NCBI RefSeq assembly: GCF_965284335.1
Contig: NZ_OZ260076.1
Origin: Tabrizicola_A sp965284335
GTDB taxonomy: Bacteria; Pseudomonadota; Alphaproteobacteria; Rhodobacterales; Rhodobacteraceae
DNA length: 64,000 bases
Strand: one strand, 5' to 3'
Shown: positions 26,098 through 34,205 of the stretch, piece by piece
Layout of the letters: the number at the start of each line of letters is the position of its first letter
Position numbering within the stretch: position 1 is the stretch's first letter
The notes under the pieces: generated by a model
What the model was told of the DNA's origin: nothing
The model's input: only the letters and a program-made list of their open reading frames with translations
Database searches by the model: none
Program-made: the position numbers and the translations under genes

Positions 26098-26577
26098 TCA
26101 GTTGGTGGCGGGCTCTTTGTAAATACCCTGCGCCTTGAGGCTGTCGATCACCTCTTGCGGCATATAGGTTTCGTCATGCTTTGCCAGAATTTCGCTGGCC
26201 ACAAAGACGCCGTTTTGCATCTCGCCAGTGCCAACCATGCCTTGGCCTTCCGCGAAAAGGTCGGGCAGGATGCCGGTAAAGGTAACAGGCACGGTTTCGT
26301 TCGAATCGGTCACCCGGAACGACACAGTCTCGCTTTGACCACGGGTGATGCTGCCCACCTCAACCAAGCCGCCAATCCGAAAGACTTCGCCCGGCGCAGG
26401 GGGCTCTTCAACCACTTGGGTGGGCGAACGGAAGAAATTGATCCCATCGCGCATCGCATAGCCAATCAGCGCGGTCGAGATGGCCAGCGCCACGAAGGCC
26501 AAGACGATCACCTGAATGCGGCGCTGCTTTTTCAGGCCCTTCATGCCGCGAAAGCCGGGCTTGGCGGTGGCGTCCAT
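26098..26577 (-). CDS. ccmE: Cytochrome c maturation heme chaperone
   Basis: A 159-residue membrane-anchored periplasmic protein. One N-terminal helix (about 22-41) is followed by an OB-fold domain, and the covalent heme-binding site is H134 in LAKHDETYMP, with Y138. CcmE receives heme from CcmABCD and passes it to CcmF/H for attachment to apocytochromes c. It is separate from the ccmGDCBA operon at 52-54 kb, and ccmF and ccmH do not follow it here. It lies downstream of argC on the same strand. Confidence 0.95.
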   Translation of the reverse strand: MDATAKPGFRGMKGLKKQRRIQVIVLAFVALAISTALIGYAMRDGINFFRSPTQVVEEPPAPGEVFRIGGLVEVGSITRGQSETVSFRVTDSNETVPVTFTGILPDLFAEGQGMVGTGEMQNGVFVASEILAKHDETYMPQEVIDSLKAQGIYKEPATN

Positions 26578-26691
26578 CTCAATCTCTCCTGCCGTTCATC
26601 TGCGTGACATGCCCCATCCATATGGGGCCTGCCTTGACCTCAATCAATTCCTGCGTCGCAAGGTCACGCCATGGCGGGCAGTTGCACGCTG

Positions 26692-27720
26692 TCAGGGGAA
26701 CACAGGCGCCAGCATCAGCCCGGTGGTTTCCTCGATGCCCAGCATCAGATTGGCGTTTTGCAACGCCTGACCCGACGAGCCTTTGGTCAGGTTGTCCAAA
26801 ACCGCCACCACCAGCGCACGCCCGGCAACCCGGTCGCCCACCACGCCCAGATGGCAAAAGTTCGATCCGGCGATGTCGCGCGTCGAGGGAAGCGCGCCAA
26901 AGGGCAGCACACGCAAGAACGGTTCATTGGCATAGGCGGCGCTCAAAGTGTCATGCACCACCCGCGCATCGCCCTTCACATAGACCGAGGCCAGGATGCC
27001 ACGGTTCATTGGCAAGAGATGCGGCGTGAACCGCACATGCACCGGACGCCCGGCAAGCGCCGAAAACTCTTGGTCAAATTCGCCCAAGTGGCGATGTTTG
27101 CCCCCGGCCGAATAGGCATGGGTGCCGCCCGACAACTCGGCATGCAAAAGATTTTCCTTCAAAGACCGCCCCGCACCCGACACCCCGGCCTTCAGGTCGA
27201 TCAGGATATCGTCAAGGTCGATCACCCCGGCCGCAATCAAAGGACGCAGCGCATATTGCCCCGTGGCCGCGTTGCAGCCGGTGCCTGCCACCAACCGACC
27301 CTTGGCGATGTCATCACGGTAAAACTCGGTCAGGCCATAGACCGCCTCGGCCTGCAAATCGACCGCGGCATGCGGGTTGCCATACCACTTTTCATATTCC
27401 GCCGGGTCGCGCAGCCGGAAATCTGCCGACAGATCCACGATCTTCAGATCCCTCGGCAGTTTGGAAATCACCGCCTGACTGGTCGCATGAGGCAGCGCGC
27501 AAAAGCACAGATCCACCTGCGAAAAGTCGATCTCGTCGATTTTGACCAAGCTCGGCAGATCCAGATGGCGCAGAAACGGAAAGACCTGATCCATCGTCAT
27601 GCCCGCCTTACGATCGGCCGAAAGCGCAACGATCTTCATGCTTGGATGCGTGGCAATAAGGCGCACCAATTCGGCCCCCGTATAGCCTGACGCGCCCAAG
27701 ATTGCGATGCGATGGGTCAT
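26692..27720 (-). CDS. argC: N-acetyl-gamma-glutamyl-phosphate reductase
   Basis: A 342-residue NADPH-dependent enzyme of arginine synthesis. It has the Rossmann start AILGASGYTGAELVRL, the SADFRL segment and the catalytic Cys C149. The context VAGTGCNAATGQ differs from the common NPGCYPT form but is the form I expect in Rhodobacterales ArgC. The histidine-containing C-terminal segments are intact. It is probably co-transcribed with ccmE, 114 nt downstream. Confidence 0.95.
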   Translation of the reverse strand: MTHRIAILGASGYTGAELVRLIATHPSMKIVALSADRKAGMTMDQVFPFLRHLDLPSLVKIDEIDFSQVDLCFCALPHATSQAVISKLPRDLKIVDLSADFRLRDPAEYEKWYGNPHAAVDLQAEAVYGLTEFYRDDIAKGRLVAGTGCNAATGQYALRPLIAAGVIDLDDILIDLKAGVSGAGRSLKENLLHAELSGGTHAYSAGGKHRHLGEFDQEFSALAGRPVHVRFTPHLLPMNRGILASVYVKGDARVVHDTLSAAYANEPFLRVLPFGALPSTRDIAGSNFCHLGVVGDRVAGRALVVAVLDNLTKGSSGQALQNANLMLGIEETTGLMLAPVFP

Positions 27721-27794
27721 CCGATCCCCCTATTGCTGCTTTGGCCTTTCTTTGCGACCAAGCGCGCAGCCATGCAAGGGGGCAAATGCACCCC

Positions 27795-30005
27795 TTACAA
27801 GATCGAGATATCGTCGCGCAGGGCAGCCAAACTGGTGTTTTCCACGATCAAACGGTCGCCTGCGCCAAAGTCGAAAAGCACATGCGCGCCCGATTGCCGC
27901 GCAAAGGCCAGCGCATCAGTCGCACGGGTCACGCCCGAAAACCCGCCAAAGACCAGCGTATCGACATTGTCTTGGAAATCTCTAACCCGGTCAGTGTCAA
28001 AGTTGCGCTGAAATACAAAGCGGTCCGCGCCCGCGCCGCCAAAGAGCGTGTCATTGCCCGCCCGGCCAATCAGCGTGTCTTGGCCCCCCTGCCCGCGCAG
28101 CACATTGGCCTGAGCATTGCCCGCCAGCCAATCCCGATGGTTCGATCCTGTCAGGTTCTCAATCGAGAAAAACCGATCACCCGAGGCTTCGCCGGCCTTT
28201 GTGCCCGTGATCACCCCAGTCAGATCGGCACGCACACCGCTTGTTGCCGCCTGATAAGAGGCCGTATCACGGCCCGCTCCGCCATAAAGAAGATCGGCCC
28301 CCCGACCGCCGATCAGCCGGTCATTCCCGCCAGCCCCAATCAGCGTATCAGCCCCCGCCATGCCCCACAGCACATCGCCACCCTCGCCGCCACGCAGGCG
28401 ATTGGCCGATGCGGTGCCAGTTCCAACAAAACCCGCCGTTCCCGTATAGGTAAGATCCTCGACATGGGCGCCCAAGTTAAACCGCGCCAAACTGGTTTGC
28501 ACCAGATCACGGCCCTGCGCTTCATGTTCGACAACCACATCCCCCACCGAGGTGACGATGAACACGTCATTGCCTTGCCCGCCGACCATGTAATCATTGC
28601 CCGACCCGCCATCGAGCACATCATTGCCGCGCCCACCGAAGAGCTGATTTTTCCCGCCACCGCCCAACAGCCGGTCATGGCCGTCTTGGCCATAAAGGAA
28701 ATCATCTGCGCCGAAGCCTTCGATCAGGTCATCGCCCTGACCGCCATAGAGAAAATCATTGCTGCCACTGGTGCCGAGCAGGCTGTCATTGCCGCCAAAG
28801 CCAAAGGCAAACCCCGCCTTGGTGACGGCATCAAACTGTGCCTCACCAGCGGCAATTTCGTAGTTTTGGTTCCGCAGCCGCGCCGTGACAAGCGAAGCCG
28901 TCACCACCTCGCCCGCGGCCTCTTCTGCTGGGGATCGCCCGAGTGAAAAGGCATTCATCGCATGGGCCAGCGAATGCTGATTGCGGTAGGTTTCTGATCC
29001 GTTGGTTTCTAGATACAACAGATGCGAGGCACCGGTTTGCACACCCGGATACCAGCCAAAGCCCATGCCGCGCGCCACAAACCATTCATAGGCGGCAGCT
29101 AAAAAGTCATCCACGCCTTGGGCTTGCGCGGGGTTGTTCACCTGACCGTCGGCGTTGATCTCGGTGATGATCACCCGATCCCGCGCGATGGGGGTATAGA
29201 TCTGCTCAAGCCGCGCGATCAAGGCGGCGGGGCTGTTGACGGTGTTCGTGCCCATCCAGCCGGGATAAAGATGCGCCGACCAGACCAGATCGTCACCCAC
29301 ACCCGCGCGCAGATAGTCCAGCGCCGTTTGACCGTTGATCTGCGTATTGGCCAGCGTCAGGAAATCGCCGTTAAAGCCCCAGCCCCCGACCAAGATATTG
29401 CCCTCGGCGCGCGCATCAATTTGTTGCGCCAGCGCAATGGCGTGATCGGCATAAAGGCGCACGAAATCCGCCTGTGACAACCCGTCAGCCGTGCCGTTGT
29501 TGCGCACCGAATGACGGTAGGCCGCGCTTTCGTTCATCAACTCCCAGCCCCAGACACCGGCGGCCACTGTCGGATTGGCAGCCATCCAATCCAGCATCTG
29601 ACCCCATGCGCCCTGCACATCGGCCAGATTTTCCGTCAGCGCAGCAAAAGCTTGGGCATTGGTCAGATCAGGCCAACGCCCCTCGCCGATGCCGATGTTC
29701 TGGGCGTCACCCTCGCCATAGGTCATCGTCAGATCAAAGCCCTGCGCGACGGCGGCACGCAAGAACCGCTCCATATCGGGATGCATCGAGCCATCTGCGT
29801 TAAAGCTGTGTTCGTTGAACAGGATGCGCAGATTGTTGACCAAGGGCAGACCCTCGCGAATGCGCGCCACAAACCCCTCGGGGTCGCCATGCATGCCATG
29901 GGGGATCAATTGCACCGGGTCTTGCCAGACCCCACCGCTGCCATCTGCCGCCAGCATGACCAGATTGATCATGGCTACATCGGTCGTACTGGTGCTTTGC
30001 GCCAT
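27795..30005 (-). CDS. RTX glycoside hydrolase (GH-A-like), probable type I-secreted
   Basis: A 736-residue modular protein. Residues about 1-355 look like a clan GH-A TIM barrel. The acid/base candidate is E159 in WELMNES, a SAHLYPGW segment gives the H-x-Y pattern at 245-247, and the nucleophile candidate is E282 in VIITEINADG. Residues about 403-660 contain three blocks of RTX calcium-binding nonapeptides (GGxGxDxLxG type). The C-terminus is the usual type I secretion region. There is no Sec signal peptide, as expected for this route. The hexosyl substrate is unknown; a role in releasing or trimming surface polysaccharide is possible. No type I secretion genes are nearby. Confidence 0.8.
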   Translation of the reverse strand: MAQSTSTTDVAMINLVMLAADGSGGVWQDPVQLIPHGMHGDPEGFVARIREGLPLVNNLRILFNEHSFNADGSMHPDMERFLRAAVAQGFDLTMTYGEGDAQNIGIGEGRWPDLTNAQAFAALTENLADVQGAWGQMLDWMAANPTVAAGVWGWELMNESAAYRHSVRNNGTADGLSQADFVRLYADHAIALAQQIDARAEGNILVGGWGFNGDFLTLANTQINGQTALDYLRAGVGDDLVWSAHLYPGWMGTNTVNSPAALIARLEQIYTPIARDRVIITEINADGQVNNPAQAQGVDDFLAAAYEWFVARGMGFGWYPGVQTGASHLLYLETNGSETYRNQHSLAHAMNAFSLGRSPAEEAAGEVVTASLVTARLRNQNYEIAAGEAQFDAVTKAGFAFGFGGNDSLLGTSGSNDFLYGGQGDDLIEGFGADDFLYGQDGHDRLLGGGGKNQLFGGRGNDVLDGGSGNDYMVGGQGNDVFIVTSVGDVVVEHEAQGRDLVQTSLARFNLGAHVEDLTYTGTAGFVGTGTASANRLRGGEGGDVLWGMAGADTLIGAGGNDRLIGGRGADLLYGGAGRDTASYQAATSGVRADLTGVITGTKAGEASGDRFFSIENLTGSNHRDWLAGNAQANVLRGQGGQDTLIGRAGNDTLFGGAGADRFVFQRNFDTDRVRDFQDNVDTLVFGGFSGVTRATDALAFARQSGAHVLFDFGAGDRLIVENTSLAALRDDISIL

Positions 30006-30170
30006 CGTTCACTCGCTAACCTTGGATCACTTCAAACCCAATCCCTAACCACGCCCTGAAAAGCGCCGGGTTCGACCGCTGGTTTCGCCTGAAAACTGGA
30101 CGAAACTGAGGCGAAGTTCTGAAAACTCTGGGTTGATTGCCTGCGACGACACTGACCCAAAAGGCAAGGC

Positions 30171-30923
30171 TCAAGGCCAGATTTCACCCGCGCGCACCGC
30201 AAAGGGCAGAATATTTTGCCGCGGAGGCAAGGGACAAATGGCAAAGGGCGTAAAGGCACAAGGCGGGGTGAAGGCGCGGTTGAAATCCAGCGTGATCTCG
30301 GTTTCCGTCATCTCCTCGCCCATCAAGAACCGCGCCGCCCCATAGGTTTCGCGCCCCGAGGTGGCATCGCGAAAGACAAACATCGGCTGCCCCGCCTTCC
30401 AATGGGTTGGGGCCAGTTCAATTTCCTGCCCATCAAGGGAAAAACGCGCCAGATGGGTCAGGTTCACTTGCATGTCGGCCCCACCCCGCTGCCCGATGGT
30501 GGTGGTTTCAGGCGTGCCAAGGGCAGACCACCGCGCACGGATCACCCAAGCGGGATTGGGGGGGAAATAGTGCAAATCCACCCCGCGCGGCGCCGTCAGA
30601 TCGCGCACCCGCAAGGCCGCCACCCCATCAACCGGATGAATTTCCAACAGCAATGGCGGCACGCGCAATTGCGCGAACCCACCCGGTGCCGGGGCAAAGA
30701 CCTGCACCCGCCTATCGGGCGTGGCAAATTGTGCCTGCCCATCGGCCAGCGTCAAAACCCCCAAATGATCTGGGCCAACCGACAGGACCAGATCATTGCC
30801 CGGTGCCCGCCCAACAGTCTGCGGCCCCGCCCCAATCTCGACCCGATCAGTCAGGTTCAGCCAGCCATCCTCGGCCAACAGGGCGGCTTTGCGCGTGGCT
30901 TTCCACTCATCCCAACTCTGCAT
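30171..30923 (-). CDS. DUF1684 family protein
   Basis: A 250-residue protein with the DUF1684 C-terminal signature FNRAFTPPCAFTPFAICPLPP and a family-typical N-terminal part (WDEWKATRKAALLAEDGWLNL). No signal peptide is seen. The biochemical function is unknown. I start at ATG 30923 because AAAGGG lies about 10 nt upstream; a TTG at 30941 is possible but lacks a site. It is 10 nt downstream of the phzF-like gene and probably co-transcribed. Confidence 0.8.
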   Translation of the reverse strand: MQSWDEWKATRKAALLAEDGWLNLTDRVEIGAGPQTVGRAPGNDLVLSVGPDHLGVLTLADGQAQFATPDRRVQVFAPAPGGFAQLRVPPLLLEIHPVDGVAALRVRDLTAPRGVDLHYFPPNPAWVIRARWSALGTPETTTIGQRGGADMQVNLTHLARFSLDGQEIELAPTHWKAGQPMFVFRDATSGRETYGAARFLMGEEMTETEITLDFNRAFTPPCAFTPFAICPLPPRQNILPFAVRAGEIWP

Positions 30924-30933
30924 CGCCGCCCTT

Positions 30934-31803
30934 TCAGACAAACAAGCGCCCCGCCATGGTCTGGACCGCTTGGCCCGTCACCGTCACCCCGTCAGGCCCC
31001 ACCGTGACCCCAATCTGCGAAGGCCGGCCCATATCCACGCCTTGGGAAATCGCCAAGCGCTGCGGTCCACCCGGCAGTTGCGCCAAAAACGCCCCCAAGG
31101 TGGCCGAGGCGCTGCCCGTGGCCGGATCCTCGGGCATATTATCCAAGGGCGCGAACATCCGCGCCTCAACCGCTTCACCGTCGCGGACATAACAAAAGAT
31201 CGCGAAATCCAGCCCCGCCGGGTGCAAAGCTGCACCCTTGCGACAGGCCTCCAGCACGGGCTGTGCCGCGGCCAAGGCGGCGCGGTCGGACAGTTCCACC
31301 AAGACAAAGGCCAGCCCCAAAGACGCCTGCACCGGCCCATGATGATCGGTGCAGATCGCAGTGGCGGGCAGGCCAAGTGCCTCGGCCACCAAGGCCACAT
31401 CAGGCCGCGCGATGATCTCCAAGGGCACAGGTGTGGTAAAGGACGCGCCCGAAGGCCCCACATGACAAGGGATCGGGCCTACCCCCAGTTCCAAAATCAA
31501 CTCTATCCCGCGCCCAAGGTCACGCAGCGCAATCGCGGTGCCAATGGTGGGGTGGCCCGCAAAGGGCACCTCACGCGTAGGCGTGAAAATCCGCACCCTT
31601 GCCGTATGGGCGGGATTTTCGGGCGGATAGACAAAGGTCACTTCCGAAAAGTTGAACTCGCGCGTGATGGCCTGCAATTTCGCCTTGGGCAAAACGCGGG
31701 CATCGGGAAAGACCGCCAGTTGATTGCCGCCAAAGGCGGTGGCGGTGAACACATCATAGACCACATAATCAGCGGTGATCTTCGCGACCCTGTCGGCGCT
31801 CAT
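30934..31803 (-). CDS. PhzF-family isomerase/epimerase-like protein
   Basis: A 289-residue PhzF/DapF-fold protein. The key Glu is E54 in FNFSEVTFV; other family motifs are PFAGHPTIGTA and DNMPEDPATGSASATLGAFL. True PhzF isomerises a phenazine precursor, but no phenazine genes are here, so this is one of the many generic members with unknown substrate. It overlaps murI by 4 nt. Confidence 0.85.
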   Translation of the reverse strand: MSADRVAKITADYVVYDVFTATAFGGNQLAVFPDARVLPKAKLQAITREFNFSEVTFVYPPENPAHTARVRIFTPTREVPFAGHPTIGTAIALRDLGRGIELILELGVGPIPCHVGPSGASFTTPVPLEIIARPDVALVAEALGLPATAICTDHHGPVQASLGLAFVLVELSDRAALAAAQPVLEACRKGAALHPAGLDFAIFCYVRDGEAVEARMFAPLDNMPEDPATGSASATLGAFLAQLPGGPQRLAISQGVDMGRPSQIGVTVGPDGVTVTGQAVQTMAGRLFV

Positions 31804-32612
31804 GCCGCCTCAAAGCGCACTTGGCGGCGCAGGAATTGCGTCGCTTTGGACGAGACATTTACCGGATCGCCCGTGGTCAGAAACTTTGGCTCCTTGCCCG
31901 AGCCCAGCATTTCAGGCCGCCGCGTCAGGTAATCGGCAAGGCTTTCAGCCACCAGATTGGCCTGCGAATAGACCTTAACCTCTGGACCCAAGGCCTCTTG
32001 AAACGCCTTTTGCATCAAGGGGTAATGGGTGCAGCCCAAAATCGCGGCCTGCGGATGGGGCATCCGGCGTTTCAGGCTTTCGACATGGCTGCGCACCAAA
32101 GCCTCGGCCAAAATCTCATCGCCAAGCTCAATCGCATCAACCACCCCCGCACAAGGCTGCGCCTCGACATCGACGCCAATCGCGCGAAAGGCCAATTCGC
32201 GCTGAAAGGCGCGGCTGGCCACGGTGGCGGGCGTGGCAAACAGCGCCACATGTTTCACATCCACCTCGCGCGGGGGCGAGTTGTCACCCCATTGCCGTTC
32301 GGTCAGCGCCTCGATCAGCGGCACAAACACCCCCAGCACCCGCTTGTCGGCCGGAACCCAGGTTTCCTGCATCCGCTTTAAGGCCGCCGCACTGGCGGTG
32401 TTACAGGCCAAAATGACCAAATCGCAGCCCTCGGCCCAGAGCCGTTCGGTGGCCGCACAGGTCAGGTTGAAGATATCCTCATGCGTGCGCACCCCATAAG
32501 GCGCATGGGCATTGTCGCCCAGATAGACAAAAGGCACATCTGGCAACCGCCGCGCCACCGCATCCAGAACCGTCAGCCCCCCCAGACCCGAATCAAAGAT
32601 GCCAACGGCCAT
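31800..32612 (-). CDS. murI: Glutamate racemase
   Basis: A 270-residue enzyme supplying D-glutamate for peptidoglycan. The two catalytic cysteines are C70 in LACNTAS and C194 in GCTHYPL; the start IFDSGLGGLTVL is typical. It heads an operon with the PhzF-like and DUF1684 genes. Together with glmU and glmS (47.7-50.9 kb) it provides cell-wall precursor functions within the window. Confidence 0.95.
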   Translation of the reverse strand: MAVGIFDSGLGGLTVLDAVARRLPDVPFVYLGDNAHAPYGVRTHEDIFNLTCAATERLWAEGCDLVILACNTASAAALKRMQETWVPADKRVLGVFVPLIEALTERQWGDNSPPREVDVKHVALFATPATVASRAFQRELAFRAIGVDVEAQPCAGVVDAIELGDEILAEALVRSHVESLKRRMPHPQAAILGCTHYPLMQKAFQEALGPEVKVYSQANLVAESLADYLTRRPEMLGSGKEPKFLTTGDPVNVSSKATQFLRRQVRFEAA

Positions 32613-32926
32613 GCACGCCCCCTGCCGTTTCCGGCCCTATGTTCTGCCAAGCTTTCCGCCAGATCATAAGAGCCTTGCCGAACGGTGGAAAGATCGGAAA
32701 GTGCCCCCGCGATCCGCCATCCCTGTCAGCGCGGTGCAAACCTTTGCCGTCACCGCCTTTTGCCGTGCCAACATAGCGCCGCGCGAAAAACCATCCAACT
32801 GGTCAAACAGCGCGCAAAAAACGACAGGACGGGCGAATTTTTCCAACTGCGGTCATTTAACCGCAACTTCGAATACCTACATCCGCAGGGTTGTGATAAC
32901 GAGTGTTCAAGAAGCAAGGATGCATG
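32613..32926. other. Non-coding divergent gap murI / lysR
   Basis: 314 bp without a supported gene. The only structure I can point to is the inverted repeat TGCGGT-N6-ACCGCA at 32848-32865, about 62 bp upstream of the LysR start, which could be an operator. Confidence 0.5.
32848..32865. promoter_or_regulatory. Inverted repeat upstream of LysR gene
   Basis: TGCGGT and ACCGCA arms are separated by 6 bp. The position in the divergent region suits a LysR autoregulatory site, though one such repeat is weak evidence. Confidence 0.3.
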
Positions 32927-33820
32927 ATGGACTGGGATAAGCTGCGAATTTTCCACTCGGTGGCCGAAAAAGGCAGCCTGACCCATGCCGGTGAGGTGCT
33001 GCATCTGTCGCAATCTGCCGTCAGCCGCCAGATCCGCGCTCTGGAAGAGTCGCTGAATGTTACGCTCTTTCACCGCCATGCCCGCGGCCTGATCCTGACG
33101 GAACAGGGGGAACTCCTGTTCGACGCCACCCAAGCCATGGTCAAACGGCTTGACGCCACCTCAGCCCGCATCCGCGACAGCGAGGATGAGGTGTTTGGCG
33201 AATTGCGCGTCACCACCACCACCGGCTTTGGCACGCTCTGGCTGGCCCCGCGCTTGCCCACCCTTTTCAAACAATATCCCAGCCTGAAGATCGACCTCAT
33301 GCTCGAAGAGCGTGTGCTGGATCTTCCCATGCGTGAGGCCGATGTCGCCATCCGCATGAAGGAACCCAGCCAGGCCGATCTGATCCGCAAGCGGCTGATG
33401 AACATCAAGATGCGGCTTTACGCGACGCCGGAATATCTGGCCGAACACGGCACGCCCACCACGATGGATGATTTCAACCAGCACCGGCTGATCTGCCAAC
33501 ACGCCGGCACCGCCCAAGTTTCCGCCGGGGCCATGCTGGTGGCCGAGCTGATGAGCCATGACATCCCTTCGACCTTTACGGTCAACAACTACTTTGGCGT
33601 TTTGCAAGGCGTGCTGAACCACCTCGGCATCGGCGTTCTGCCCGATTACATCACCGAAGACTTCCCGCATCTGGTGCGGGTTCTGCCTGAAACCGAAAGC
33701 AGCGAAGTGCCGGTATTTCTGGCCTATCCCGAAGAGCTGCGCCATTCCAAGCGCGTCGCGGCCTTCCGCGAATTCGTGACGGAAGAGATCTTTAACTACC
33801 GCAAGCGCCAGCAGGTCTAA
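32927..33820 (+). CDS. LysR-family transcriptional regulator
   Basis: A 297-residue regulator. The N-terminal winged HTH is at about 3-60 (AGEVLHLSQSAVSRQIRALEESL), followed by a linker helix and the effector-binding domain at about 90-290. The effector is unknown; the gene stands alone, divergent from murI. Of two adjacent ATGs I take 32927 (MDWDKLRIF) because AAGGA is 6 nt upstream, against 3 nt for 32924. A non-coding gap and a small-RNA candidate follow. Confidence 0.85.
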   Translation: MDWDKLRIFHSVAEKGSLTHAGEVLHLSQSAVSRQIRALEESLNVTLFHRHARGLILTEQGELLFDATQAMVKRLDATSARIRDSEDEVFGELRVTTTTGFGTLWLAPRLPTLFKQYPSLKIDLMLEERVLDLPMREADVAIRMKEPSQADLIRKRLMNIKMRLYATPEYLAEHGTPTTMDDFNQHRLICQHAGTAQVSAGAMLVAELMSHDIPSTFTVNNYFGVLQGVLNHLGIGVLPDYITEDFPHLVRVLPETESSEVPVFLAYPEELRHSKRVAAFREFVTEEIFNYRKRQQV

Positions 33821-33985
33821 AACGGCTTTCGGCGTTATTTTATGCGTTGTCAGAGGCATAGCGCAGAAATGCGGCATCTGATGGTGCAAGCCCGACACAG
33901 CCATGCACAAACCGCATAACGGCAATGCTGCGATTGCAGCATGATGGTTCTTGAACCGCCCGTTTCCTAGGCATAGATGTCTCCC

Positions 33986-34064
33986 CGAGGCGGCAATCGA
34001 GGCAACTCTTGGCGCTTCACCTCCCTGTTGGACTTGGCCGAGCGAAAGCTCGGCCTTTTTTTTT
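33986..34064 (+). ncRNA. Candidate small RNA (about 80 nt)
   Basis: A promoter-like TTGAAC-17-TAGATG pair would start transcription near 33986. The product would end about 79 nt later at a perfect 8-bp GGCCGAGC / GCTCGGCC stem with a GAAA loop and nine Ts. No ORF of note lies in it. An unpaired-looking CACCTCCCTG stretch (34017-34026) resembles an anti-Shine-Dalgarno target site. The extent and the promoter are inferred. Confidence 0.5.
34036..34064 (+). terminator. Strong Rho-independent terminator
   Basis: GGCCGAGC-GAAA-GCTCGGCC followed by TTTTTTTTT. It is more than 200 nt after the lysR stop, which favours a separate short transcript. Confidence 0.9.
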
Positions 34065-34205
34065 GCCCGCGCCGCGATGCAAAAGCCCGGCTTTTTTTCG
34101 CGCTGAGTTGCCGCAAGCGCTTTTCCTTTCCTGCCCCTTGCCCTAAACGGCAGCAAACGCTGCCACACCGTTGCCGCCACCGCTGCGCGCCTTAGGGAGA
34201 CTGAC

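Larger units (their letters stand above)
33821..34205. other. Non-coding gap lysR / purL with small-RNA candidate
   Basis: 385 bp without a protein gene. It contains a 7-bp hairpin (ATGCTGC-GATT-GCAGCAT, 33925-33942), a promoter-like pair (TTGAAC 33951-33956, TAGATG 33974-33979, 17-bp spacing) and a strong terminator at 34036-34064. The 140 bp after the terminator show no clear motif and should hold the purL promoter. Confidence 0.7.

Noticed and set aside
28020..28810. Repetitive stretch suggesting a CRISPR or tandem DNA repeat
   Set aside because: The repetition follows the nine-residue RTX protein motif, with variable codons and no spacer structure; it is coding repeat.
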